A stretch of DNA of 64,000 bases from Sphagnum magellanicum (taxonomy: Eukaryota; Streptophyta; Sphagnopsida; Sphagnales; Sphagnaceae). Location: NCBI GenBank assembly GCA_021904315.1, contig CM038915.1, positions 10,974,001 through 11,038,000 on the forward strand. The letters run 5' to 3'. Each line of letters opens with the position of its first letter. Positions within the stretch are counted from its first letter, which is position 1. This document shows positions 25,459-35,220 of the stretch, piece by piece. Made by a program: the position numbers and the translations under genes. The notes beneath the pieces are model-generated. The model was given only the letters and a program-made list of their open reading frames with translations. It did no database searches and had not been told where the DNA came from.

Positions 25459-26594
25459 GTAGAATTGTTCATCACCAAACATGTATTGAACATTTAGCAA
25501 TATTTTTTTCATTCCTTAACCAAATTAAGCAATTTTTGTGTCATTGGATGTGCAAATTGGAGGTTTCCAAATGGCACAAAAATGGGATGTTACTCCTCTT
25601 TAGTTTGAGCCCCATATCTTCATCATTTTGAGTTTGTCTTGAGTGATTTAAGACTTGATGAGTGCGCCAAATAAAGTTTTACAAAACTTCTTTGAATTCC
25701 AGAGGTAAAGATGCAATGATTAAAGATTTTAAGCTTGAAATCCTAATTTATTTTAATTCACCCCTGGTTGAACATTGAACCGTTTACACAAAAACACTCT
25801 ACATCTTTCCTTATTCCTTTCTCGATTTGAGCAATTTTTACCATGTTGAAAGCACTAGGCAGAAGGCTACAAATGTTCTTTGAGCTTTAGAAGCAAAGGA
25901 ACAATGTGTGCAGATTCAACCTCTTTCGAGTTCTTAAATGTTCTTTCACTGGCTTATCTATCCCATACATATATTTTATTTTATGATCATAAGAAAGAAA
26001 GAAATGAAATTAGAAGGTGATAGACCACCCTTAGTACCTAACCCGGTTAGGCACTAATTAATGATTTTGTGAACACTTAACAAGTAAAAGGAGGTTGAAT
26101 CCTCACACAATGTTCCTCTGGTTCTGAAGTTCAAAGAACATTTCTAACCCTCCACCTAGTGCTTCCAAAATCACAAAAGTTTGTCAATTCAATAAAGGAA
26201 TGGAAAAAATAAAAGATGTTTGGTGTAAGGGGTTCAATGTCTAATGAAAGGTGAATTATAACAGATTAGGATTTGGAGCTTAAAATCTTTGATGGTTGCA
26301 TCTTTGTCTTTAGAATACAAAGATGTTTAGTAAAGCTTTAGTTGGCGCACTCAGCAGATTTTAAATCACTCAAAACAAATAAAAAATGATGAAAATACAG
26401 GGTTAGAACCAAAGTGGTGTTTAGAGTTATTTTTCTGCGTTGCTCCTTTACTTCTGAAACTGAAAGAACATTTGTAGTCCTCCAGTTTGCATGTTTAATA
26501 GCATAAAAATAGCTCAATTTAGTTAAGGAATGAGAAAAAATATTGAAAAGTGTTCAATGATGAGTATGTTTTCGGTGATGGGCAATTCTACCTT
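25459..26594. mobile_element. Large foldback element, inverted arms of about 0.5 kb
   Basis: The left arm (about 25459-25940) and right arm (about 26060-26594) are imperfect inverted copies. Outer ends pair as GTAGAATTGTTCATCACC with GGTGATGGGCAATTCTAC. Inward, matching blocks include TTCATTCCTTAAC, TTTGAGTGATTTAA-like sequence, GAGTGCGCCAA, AAAGATTTTAAGCT, ATTGAACC, GAAAGCACTAGG-like sequence and ACAAATGTTCTTT. Roughly three quarters of positions agree by eye. The loop is about 120 bases with no recognised content. No transposase is encoded. Such structures are known for non-autonomous foldback or MITE-like DNA elements and for inverted duplications that feed small-RNA production. Which applies here is not visible. 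No target-site duplication was confirmed. Confidence 0.85.
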
Positions 26595-26705
26595 AGAAGA
26601 TTTGCACTTTTGCCAAATCTAACTAGGTCTTGTAATTGCTTGATGCATCCTTAAAAAAATCTTAAGGTGAAAGAAAATCTGAACTAGCCCTAGGTATTAG
26701 AGTAT

Positions 26706-26735
26706 AGTACATCAGCAACCCATTGCTGATGTACT
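26706..26735. repeat. Short perfect hairpin, 13-bp arms
   Basis: AGTACATCAGCAA at 26706-26718 and TTGCTGATGTACT at 26723-26735 are perfect inverted copies around a 4-base loop. It lies about 110 bases outside the foldback and about 940 bases upstream of the ParB-like gene. It has no T-run, so it does not look like a terminator. Confidence 0.7.
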
Positions 26736-26769
26736 ACCTACCTAATTCCTCTTGTCTGGGCAACCGACA

Positions 26770-27170
26770 TTGCACATTTTTGTCAACAATACTTGGGCTT
26801 TGAGTTGCTTGGCATTACTACCAGTGATGATCAATTGACATAAGGTGAAAATATTAACTCAAATTTCACTATTGCTTAAATAAATCTGGAAAACAGCCAT
26901 TGCACATATTTGTCAACTAATACTTGTGGCTTTGTGTTGCTTTGCACTACTAGTGATGATCAACAATACTTGATGACTTGGGCTTTGTGTTGCTTCGCAC
27001 TACTAGTGATGATCAACAATCAATACTTGATGACTTGGGCTTTGTGTTGCTTTGCATTACCAGCGATGATCAATTGATATAAGGTCAGAATTTGAACTCA
27101 AATTTCACTGTTACTTAAATATATCTGGGAAACAAAAACTGCACATTTTGTCATTTTTGTCAACAATCTT
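26770..27170. repeat. Nested tandem repeats upstream of the ParB-like gene
   Basis: A block with TGCACAT.TTTTGTCAACAA, CTTGGGCTTTG.GTTGCTT, GCA.TACTA..AGTGATGATC and AACTCAAATTTCACT recurs. The CTTTG.GTTGCTT...GATGATCAA part is present about four times (from about 26800, 26930, 26985 and 27040). The outer part (TCAAATTTCACTRTTRCTTAAATA...CTGGRAAACA) is present twice. Confidence 0.8.
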
Positions 27171-27249
27171 TGAGCGGTAAAGTAAGGAGAAGAAGAAGAA
27201 GCGAAAAAAAAAGGAAAAAATAGAAAAAGTTGTAGAGAGCTTTGAGCTT

Positions 27250-27370
27250 CTCAATTTTGTGTGCTTGTGCTTGTGTGTGTGTGTGTTTGTGTGTGGTATG
27301 AGAGGAGCTTTGAGCTCCCTGCTCCTTGTGTGTGTGTGTGTCTCCTTTTCTCTCTCACACACAAGTCCTT
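27250..27370. repeat. GT-rich and CT-rich microsatellites
   Basis: Runs of TGTGTG and TCTCTCTC lie in the probable promoter or leader of the next gene. Artefactual frames on both strands arise from them. Confidence 0.85.
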
Positions 27371-27512
27371 TACAAGCTCTGCAAATTTGGAAGCTGGAGT
27401 TGCAGCAGAAGTGGTTGACAAATGGTGGTGGTGGTGCTGCTGCAGTGAGACAGATGTAAACAGTCGTGGGTGTTAATGTTGTGTTGCAGTCTCAGCTTCA
27501 CCAGTTTCCAAT

Positions 27513-27660
27513 CGAAGCTGCTGCGGCTAGCTCCTAGGTGGTGTTCATTCTTCTTCAAAGCTGCTGCTGCTAGCTCCCAGGTGGTGGTGATTCCTCTTCA
27601 AAGCTGCTGCCGCTGCTGATCGGTAGTAACTGTAGCTGCTGGAGCATCATCATCATCTGC
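27513..27660 (+). repeat. Tandem AGCTGCTGC...CCAGGTGGTG copies in the probable 5' leader
   Basis: A roughly 55-bp unit containing AAGCTGCTGC, GCTAGCTCC.AGGTGGTG and ATTC.TCTTCAA recurs two to three times directly upstream of the ATG at 27674. It is probably transcribed as 5' leader. It contains no upstream ATG in a long frame. Confidence 0.6.
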
Positions 27661-27673
27661 ATCGGAGCCGGAC

Positions 27674-29080
27674 ATGCCGGGACGAAAAGAGGTGAAAGAG
27701 TATGAAGTGAGCCCCAGGATTCTGAGGTTCACACAACTGGACATCGGGGCACATTTTAAGGAACCATATCAGCACACCAAGATCGAGGATGCGGTGAATA
27801 TGATCCTGCGCCAAGAGAAAGCGCCATCCGATTTCGGGAAGCTCAGAGTCGTGAGGTATGATGATGAGTTCTGGTCTCTCGACAACCGCAGGTTATGGGT
27901 GTTCAAAAAAGCCCGGGTGGAGAACGTCACGGTGCTTGAGAGCAAGTATCACGCTAAGGTTCCCCGCTTCCAAGCTATGCTCGATGACCCGCAGTTGATG
28001 AACAAACTGCGGTCAGAAAATTTCGTCCCCAGGATTCGTGGGTCCAAGCCACCGCACTTCAAATGCGGTCCTCATGCCAAATTTCCTCGCGTTCATCAAG
28101 TAGCAAACGCTCATTTGCGGAAGCCTGCAGCAGGTAAGGATCAAGCAGCTCCAGAGACGGCGGTTCATGAACAGCAGCAACAGTTCGTTTATAGAGTAGT
28201 GCAGCGAGCTGGCGGGCCTCTGTCGATTGCAGCTGGGTACAGCTCTAGTAGTACTTATATTGCGAGATCTCAATCAGCAGCTGCGAAGAAAGTGGCACAT
28301 TCTCAAGCTTCGAATCTTCTGCCGGCTGACTATAAACAACCAAATAATCGACCAGTTTACACAAGAGTACAGCAGGTGCCAGGAGCAGCGGCAGCAGTTA
28401 CTGCAGCCGGTGTCTCTGTTGTTGCGGCCGGATCGAGTCATGTGAAGAACTATCATCCTTGGAATCCATCACTGCTGCATGAAGGTGCCTCTTCTTCTGT
28501 AGTCAATGGATACTTCCCGAAACAGGATCAGGCATCACACCACGTCATTCAGATTCCCTCGGATCTGCCAGACCGACTAAGAGCAAAGCTACCTCCAGCA
28601 GCTACTAGGGATCAGGATTGGTATTCAGCTCACAGGGGAAGAAGAAGCAACAACCACAAGAACCACAAGCATCGCTTGAAAACTACACCGAAGGCTTCTT
28701 CCGCATTTGCTGGAAGTATCTTTGGCAAATCTGTCGTGGTTTCTTCTCCAGACTTTACAGCAGGTGGTACAGGAGGTGAAGACTCAAGAGGAGGAAAGTG
28801 GAGCTACCAGGGTCATGCCAAGGTAATCATGAAATGCTCTAGAGTCTATATAGCCACAGCAAAAGTACCCCATCAAGATCATCCTTTGGGTTTTCCTCAG
28901 CAAATCATTTTGGTTCAAGATTGCAGGATTTGCTTCCCATGTGGTGCACTCCCTGGTTCTCTCTCTCTCTCTCCGTGGAGGATCCCTTCTTTGTCTTTCT
29001 CAGGAGGATGTTTTCTTGTTTTCTCTCTCTCTCTCTCTCTCCTCACACACAGGATGATCATTATGTACCTTTTCTTGTAG
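27674..29080 (+). CDS. Uncharacterised protein with a ParB/sulfiredoxin-like N-terminal domain
   Basis: A 468-codon frame starts at an ATG in good context (GGACATGCC). Residues about 15-95 show I..AVN.IL, KLRVVRYDDEFWSLDNRRLW and FKKARVENVTV. The pattern of a basic strand, a Trp/Leu-Asp-Asn-Arg-Arg turn and a strand is what I know from ParB/sulfiredoxin-fold proteins and from uncharacterised plant and algal proteins. Residues 130-390 are Ala/Ser/Gln/His-rich and low complexity, with a basic patch (RRSNNHKNHKHRLKTT). The last about 85 codons look non-coding (CT-run Ser-Leu repeats), and a donor-like AAG|GTAATC at 28822/28823 suggests that the true exon may end there. A second donor-like GCAG|GTAAGG near 28133 is probably unused because the frame stays open. 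A nuclease or nucleotide-handling role is possible but is only inference. Confidence 0.65.
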   Translation: MPGRKEVKEYEVSPRILRFTQLDIGAHFKEPYQHTKIEDAVNMILRQEKAPSDFGKLRVVRYDDEFWSLDNRRLWVFKKARVENVTVLESKYHAKVPRFQAMLDDPQLMNKLRSENFVPRIRGSKPPHFKCGPHAKFPRVHQVANAHLRKPAAGKDQAAPETAVHEQQQQFVYRVVQRAGGPLSIAAGYSSSSTYIARSQSAAAKKVAHSQASNLLPADYKQPNNRPVYTRVQQVPGAAAAVTAAGVSVVAAGSSHVKNYHPWNPSLLHEGASSSVVNGYFPKQDQASHHVIQIPSDLPDRLRAKLPPAATRDQDWYSAHRGRRSNNHKNHKHRLKTTPKASSAFAGSIFGKSVVVSSPDFTAGGTGGEDSRGGKWSYQGHAKVIMKCSRVYIATAKVPHQDHPLGFPQQIILVQDCRICFPCGALPGSLSLSPWRIPSLSFSGGCFLVFSLSLSLLTHRMIIMYLFL

Positions 29081-29925
29081 AAATATATATATGAAGTGTT
29101 CAGCATCCTATATACTCCTTCAAAAGTGTATAAGCTCACTTTCGGAACATTTGAAACATCTTTCAATGCTCCCTTTGGAACATTCAAAAAATCTCTTTTA
29201 CAGCTTGGGCTTTGGAACATTCAGAACATAGAGAAAATTGTTCTGGATGTTCCAAACATCTCTTAAACATCTCTCCCTCCCTCCTCCCTTCTCCCTCCTC
29301 CTTCCTTTGGAACATTCAGAACATAAAAAGAGCTGATTCTGTTTGTACCAAAACAGTTAGATCATCATCTCATAATCACAATTGGAAATTTTGCAATTTC
29401 ATAAGTTGTAGTGGTATGTTAATTGAGCTCACAAAATTCAGAAATTCTCAAGACCTACTTCACCATATGCAGGCCAGATTTCTAGACATGGTGCAAGTAA
29501 GTGAAGAGCCAAAAATATAGAAAAGATGTTAAAAAAAATTAATTTTTTTTTAATTATATTTTTCTTGTTGCCAAATTTGGCTAAATCTTCGTATATAGAT
29601 GATTGTGACTTTGGCCACATCAAAAAAAAGTTGACCCAAAAACAACATTGATCTGCAGTTTTTATACAAGCCTCAACAATCATGCAAAGTTGGTTGTAAG
29701 GTTTTAGTTGGCATTTTAAACCATGGCAGTTCTAGAGTGATAGTTTTCTTTTTTTCTTTTCTTCTTTCTTCTTTTTTTTTTTTTGAGGAAGGAGGCAATC
29801 CTAGGTACAGTTAGGGTTTAGGGTTTGTAATTAAAATTATAAAATTAATTTTTAAAATTTGCATGAATATATAGTTTTTGATTCACAATGTGAGATTGAT
29901 CATATAAAATATCCCATAAGTCCTA
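29081..29925. other. Probable 3' flank with GGAACATTCAGAACAT repeats and a dispersed repeat copy
   Basis: From about 29140 to 29330 the word TTTGGAACATTCA.AACAT recurs at least three times with related shorter copies. A CT-rich block (29265-29305) follows. A copy of the CCAAATTTGG dispersed repeat lies at about 29568-29632, and a short telomere-like TTAGGGTTTAGGGTTT at about 29812. No gene was seen. Confidence 0.55.
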
Positions 29926-30125
29926 CTCTCAAGTGGCCCAAGTGTTAATAGGCTATGGTTTTCTCATTATAAATTGTATATAATTTTTTTCGAAGTCCTA
30001 ATCAAATGGCCTAAACATCAATAGGTTATGGTTTTCTCATTACAAATCATATATAAATTTTTTAAAAGTCTTAATCAAATGGCAAAAGCACTAATAGGCT
30101 ATGGTTTTCTCATTATAAATTGCAC
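29925..30125. repeat. Tandem array, three copies of 73 bp
   Basis: AATAGG.TATGGTTTTCTC followed by ATTA.AAAT recurs at exactly 73-bp spacing (CTATGG at 29953, TTATGG at 30026, CTATGG at 30099), with AAGTC.TAATCAAATGG between copies. Confidence 0.85.
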
Positions 30126-30149
30126 ACAAAATTTGATGTTTCTTTAAAA

Positions 30150-30790
30150 TGAGAATTTTGTTTTGGGTCATATCATTCCTACAACCAACAATGGATACAT
30201 CATTTTTTGTTCTTCCCCGTATCAACATAACCACACAAAGCAAAAAAGCTTCAAACATTAGCATAACCGCAAGAAAAATAGGACTCATTAAAAAAACAAG
30301 ACTTATTGGTTGTTACCTCCACACATCAACACAACCATAGTGGTCATCAAACTGCCGAGTTGTTGCCCCCACACATCTACATAACCAATTCAACATGCCT
30401 TAACAAAGTCCAAAAAAATTTCAAAAAACTTCTAAGTTTATACTCTCATGCATCAAAAGAACTACAACAAGTCAAAATCCCCATGCATTAATAAAATCAC
30501 AAAACAACATAAAACTTTATAGAAATTAAACCCCATGCATTAAGTTGTTGCCCTCACAAATCAATAAAATCATACAAAATATCAACTTGAACTTCTGGAA
30601 ATTATATGTTAGATCCCCAAACATTAACAAAACCTCAAACAAAAAAGAAAAATTGGAAATTAGATCCCTATGCATCAACAAAACAAAAAAATCCAGGAAC
30701 CCATGTTTCAATAGAATAACAAAACTGACCAAAAAAACCTAAACACTTCTAAATTATTGCCCCAAATTATCAACAAAATCACAAACATGC
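30150..30790. repeat. Degenerate array with CCCCATGCATTAA.AAAATCAC words
   Basis: Words such as CCCATGCATTAA, CCCACACATC.ACA and ATCAACAAAA.C recur every 50-75 bases between about 30210 and 30780. It is old and diverged, and no gene was seen. Confidence 0.5.
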
Positions 30791-31690
30791 ATGTTTAAGG
30801 TCACTTAACCTTTTCTGAAAACTACAACTATCTTCTTTGCCCACCTTATCATTAGGAAATTGCAACAAAGATTCTTGCAACAAATGAATCATAAAGAAAT
30901 TAAAAAAAACTTGAGTTACTACCTTCTCATTTAAACAGAATTTAAGTCTTCTTAAAAAAGACCTTGATCTTCAATGAACTATTTTTTGTTCCTCAATCAA
31001 TGTGTCTTCGCATGTGACAAATTAATCTAGTGTGCTTTCCTTGGCCCTTTCACACCCAAGATGAGCATCATGAGGCTAGCTTTTAATAGCAAGTATGAAG
31101 CAATTCAAGTTGTCAATTTTAAGCCAAGAATGTTGAAAATTTATGACAACACCAACAACACTGAAAATTCTTTCAATGTCAATCTATGAAGCAATTATGT
31201 CAAATACTTAACAAGCCAAAAATGAGACATGTGGGAATTGCATTAAATGTGTAGCCCACCACCTCAAGGGATTAATAATTTCTATTAGTTGTACACATAA
31301 GCATATGAGGATCTGAAATTCATTTTTCAATGTTGACAGGATGACAACAACAAAAAAAAAATTCCCAAAGAAACAATTGTTGTCTTCAAGTGTTGTTGGC
31401 TCTATTATTATTTTCACAAGATTCAAATGCCTTTGACATCATATTTTACAACAACATCCATAGCAACTACATTGCCCACATAATCTCATATGGCCTTCAT
31501 GTTTTTAAAACATGAATCCAACATGATGGACAACATATTATGCACCTTGGCATTAATGGCATTAATGTAAAAGCCAAAAACTGCTAAAAATGGTGTTAAT
31601 ACATTCACCACTTGTGAATCTAAACTCCAACAACTCTAAATCAAAATTTCTTTGAATCAAAGGTTGATTCAAACTCTAAATTTTGGCCAC
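30791..31690. other. AT-rich spacer left of the hAT remnant
   Basis: I see no clear gene. Parts of 31100-31690, read on the minus strand, may be further decayed C-terminal hAT sequence, but I cannot align them by eye. Confidence 0.4.
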
Positions 31691-32680
31691 TTTATATTTC
31701 ATTAAAATACACAAGGTGAAAGTAGATGCAAACGCATCTAATAACCAAAATCCTTGACTTTGATTTAATACACATTGCTTGACCATTGATAGTAAGGTAT
31801 TCATAATAACTTAAGCAATAGCCCAAGTTTGTTATATTGTGACTCATGATAACAAAATCAAAAATTGTTGTCACTCATAGTAAATGGAATTGGATTTTGA
31901 TATTCCAATGTCTTTTGGAACAAAATGATTTGTAATGCAAATCACGTTTTCACATGAATTTTTGACATCCTTGTTAACAACCTTGCAATAATACAAAAAT
32001 CCTTCCACTCTTGTTTCCCCTTCCTAAATTTTTTAATTTCGAGTTATAATCTTCTACAATGATGCATGCTCATTGATGAACATGCACCTTGGAATCATCA
32101 AGAGCATATTGACATGCCTGTGACATAGCATGGCCAAAACATGATCTCACAAATGGACTAAATAATTGAAATGGAGAACAAATAACAACACTTATTAACA
32201 TTAAAATCAAGGAACTTAAATTTTGACCCTTCATCCTTCACATAAACAATGACTTCGTCAAGTAAACCAAAAGAGTCTCGTAAGACCTTTACTTGGTTTG
32301 CCATGGCTACACTTGTTGTGATATGCATTTCAAAAATTCCCATGAGAACATGCACATGCTCCCATAAATTGTTAATAAAATTGACAACCATGGCAAAGGC
32401 ATCACATTCACCATGAAACATCCAAAGATTAAAAGATGTGCATGTAATGCATGAAACAAGTGAGGGCAAATCATATCTCTCCTTGGTTTTCTCCATAATG
32501 TTTGATATCACATTTGTCACTAGTTGATGTTGAGATGAAAACACAACACACAAACACTATTTTAAAACCATGTGCTTCAACCATGAATAGTAATGTATTA
32601 TACCAAATCTTCAAAAAATGTATGTTGTGTAGGGTCAATTTTGTTATAAGATTGACGGTTGCCAAAAAATTCATTGATCA
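31690..32680 (-). pseudogene. Decayed hAT-superfamily transposase
   Basis: The minus strand carries a 131-codon open stretch (32553-32158). It contains MEKTKERYDLPSLVSCITCT, then SFNLWMFHGECDAFAMVVNF, then WEHVHVLMGIFE and VIVYVKDEGSKFKFL. This matches the hAT transposase core as I know it: a (D/N)LWMS-type motif, a VNFI..W..KHV..G.F strand pair, then AYVKDEG with the catalytic Asp context. Upstream (32674-32471) another frame gives the preceding segment. Downstream (31874-31692) a broken piece may be the inserted helical domain. The Asp of the usual DLWM is Asn here, and several frame breaks separate the pieces, so the copy is dead. Terminal inverted repeats and an 8-bp target duplication were not found. 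Confidence 0.75.
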
Positions 32681-33200
32681 AAGAAGAAGGGATATTATTA
32701 TTATTTTGTTGTTTTTTGTTGATTTCCATCTCCTTGATCTTTTTATGGCAACAACAAGTCCCACCTTCTACCCTCTTTCATGTTCATGAAATACATATTT
32801 TTTCAAAGAAAATGTCCCATGGTCTTTGTTATAGCTCATAAGGCCCTTATTTTTCCCATGGGAAACATTATGAACATTAACATCCATTGGATTAAAATGG
32901 CAAACAATACATCACATGATTTGGGGATTATAATAATTAATTTGTGCACCATTATAAACAACAAAAAAACCCCTAATAACTTGTAATGCAATGCCAAGGA
33001 TACCATATGTTTTAGTTAATTAGAAGCTTTGGGAAAAAAAGCCTAGAATGCATTTTTGTCAACATTTGAATTGATATTCAATGCTTCTTGTAATTCTCAA
33101 ATAGTATTTTTAGCAAGAAACACAAATTCACCATACTAAACATCATTTTCAAACACTATTGTGTTAAAGTGAATGCCACTTGCAAACACCATCAAAATTG
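32681..33200. other. AT-rich spacer, no gene recognised
   Basis: Several overlapping frames of 60-95 codons on the plus strand (32502-32986) are shadows of the antisense hAT remnant and its flank. Confidence 0.45.
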
Positions 33201-33204
33201 TTAC

Positions 33205-33415
33205 ATCTTTTTAGCTACAATAGGAACACAACAACAACAACAACAAAAACGGAAGAGTGAAAAACACAAAGTTGTTGTGTCCTTTTAGTTATAATAGGAA
33301 CACAAACAACAACAAATGGAAGAGTAAAAGAACACAAAGTTTATGTGTCCTTCTAATTACAATAGGAACATAACAATTATGTTTTCTAATTGCAATAGAA
33401 ACACAACAAGAAAAA
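33205..33415. repeat. Tandem array, about 80-bp unit, three copies
   Basis: A block containing TTAG.TA.AATAGGAACACAA, CAACAACAA, GGAAGAGT.AAA and AACACAAAGTT.TTGTGTCC recurs three times. The copies shorten to the right. Confidence 0.75.
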
Positions 33416-34094
33416 TGGAAGGACTTGAAAATTACATGAAATTGATTCCCTTTCAAGAATTGAAAACTAAATTAGATCATGCAAAAAAAAAACCATGAAC
33501 CTATGTTGTTTCCCTCTTTGCTGTGTAAGAGTTGCAATTTTTATTATCCACAATTTCACCCTCCCAAGAGGTTACCACTCAAAATCAATTTTAGTAATGT
33601 TACATCTTATCTACCAACGTTTGACACAATGTTGGAAACTAAAACAACCTTGTAATTTCATTTTATATGTCATTTTGATCTCATTATTAAGACCCAAGAA
33701 TCCATGGTCAACTTGGATATGACTACAACATGGAATGTAAGAGATGAACAACAAACCTAGAGTGCAAAAATAAGAAAATAAGGTAAGAAACATGAACAAA
33801 CAAAGGTCTTTACAAACTTCCATGTTAACACAAATATTCACATTACATGTCACACCTTTGCAACTTCGCATTAACATTCCAAGCTTCATTTTTTTGCATG
33901 CTTGAACATTCTATGTCCTAGCAAATGCATGTGGCATGAAAAGGAACACAAATTCAAAGGCTTGACCTAAAGTTGCAACAATACATTCTCCACATTTTAA
34001 GGCACATTTGATGCATATTCTATGGTGCTCTAAAAGGGAAAAAAAAATCAATTACTTTCATGCAACATATGAATTCCTCTCCATTCAAGATCAT
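33416..34094. other. AT-rich spacer, no gene recognised
   Basis: A 92-codon minus-strand frame (33889-33611) is Cys- and Phe-rich but matches nothing known. Confidence 0.45.
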
Positions 34095-34560
34095 ATTTAA
34101 GGCATGAAACAAAAGAGGAGAGGGCCAATGATAAGATACCTAAAATTGGTGAAATCTATTTAGCTGTTGAAATATCTAATTCATCCAAAAAAGTGCCAAA
34201 GAAAGAAGAAAGGTCTCGAAAAAGCATGAAACACATAGTTGACATCAGAAAGCTCAACATTGTCATTGATAGAAAGAAACAACTTCAAAAGCAATGTCAT
34301 GGTTGTGAAAATTCATCACAAATATGAAAAAAAACGAAAGTTGCAAAACATCAATAAGAAAAAAAGAACATAAAAAAGTTCCAACGTAGTCCAAGGAAAT
34401 GAAACATTAAAACAAAAGAGGAAAAAATACCTAAAATTGTCAAAGTTGCCGAGATGTTGAAATATCCCACTTGTTCATTAAAATGTTGAAGAAAGAAAAA
34501 GATTGCTAAAAAGCATAAAACCATGGAAAGCTTAATAAAAATAGAAATAAACAACTTTGA
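34095..34560. repeat. Direct duplication about 300 bp apart
   Basis: Segments starting at about 34108 and 34412 share ACAAAAGAGGA, ATACCTAAAATTG, TTGAAATAT, GAAGAAAG and AAAAAGCAT.AAAC in the same order. The copies are diverged. Confidence 0.6.
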
Positions 34561-34979
34561 CATGATATACTAAAAGAAAAAACACGTGTTTTTGATTTGT
34601 CTCCGCAATTAATTTTTAGTCACAAGTGACATTTACAACTAAAAAATCCTTAGTCACCTTGGACAAGTTGCATGCAATATTAGTTGAAAACAACAAAAAA
34701 TATCGGATGAAAAAATAAAATCAACAAAGATAAGTTCATCCATTGTATACATATTGTCACATGCAAATAATCTATGCAACTATTTTGGTCACAATTCAAA
34801 GCAAATGATGTGTTGCCACGTGTCCCAATGTTTAATTATTTAAAATATAAATATTATTATTATTTTGAAATAATCTAAAACGTTCAATTCAAATGCTTAG
34901 ATGATTTTATATGATGACATGTGACCCAATGTAAATATGTCATGTGGTATTTTTAAATGAATTCAATAAAAATATTAAT

Positions 34980-35220
34980 ATTAGGTTGGTAGGTACCTAG
35001 GTAGGTACATAAATAGGTGCCTATAAACCTAATTTACATACCTACCTACCCACTTATGTAAAAAAGTAGGTAGGTAGGTAGGTCTTACCTTCCTAGGCTA
35101 AATACCTATTCATATAGGTGAATACTTAGGTAGGTAAATACATAGGTCGACCTAGGTGGGTAGGTCAAACTACATACCTACCTAGTTAAATAGATAAATA
35201 GGTTGGGGAGGTAAGTACTT
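34980..35220. repeat. Degenerate TAGG/CCTA tract
   Basis: The sequence switches between runs of TAGGTAGGTA and ACCTACCTA-type words, so parts can pair with each other, for example TACATACCTACCTAC with GTAGGTAGGTAGGT. Confidence 0.75.

Noticed and set aside
28823-29080. C-terminal 85 codons of the ParB-like frame as real protein
   Set aside because: They read through CT microsatellite into Ser-Leu runs after a plausible splice donor, which looks like intron or 3' UTR.
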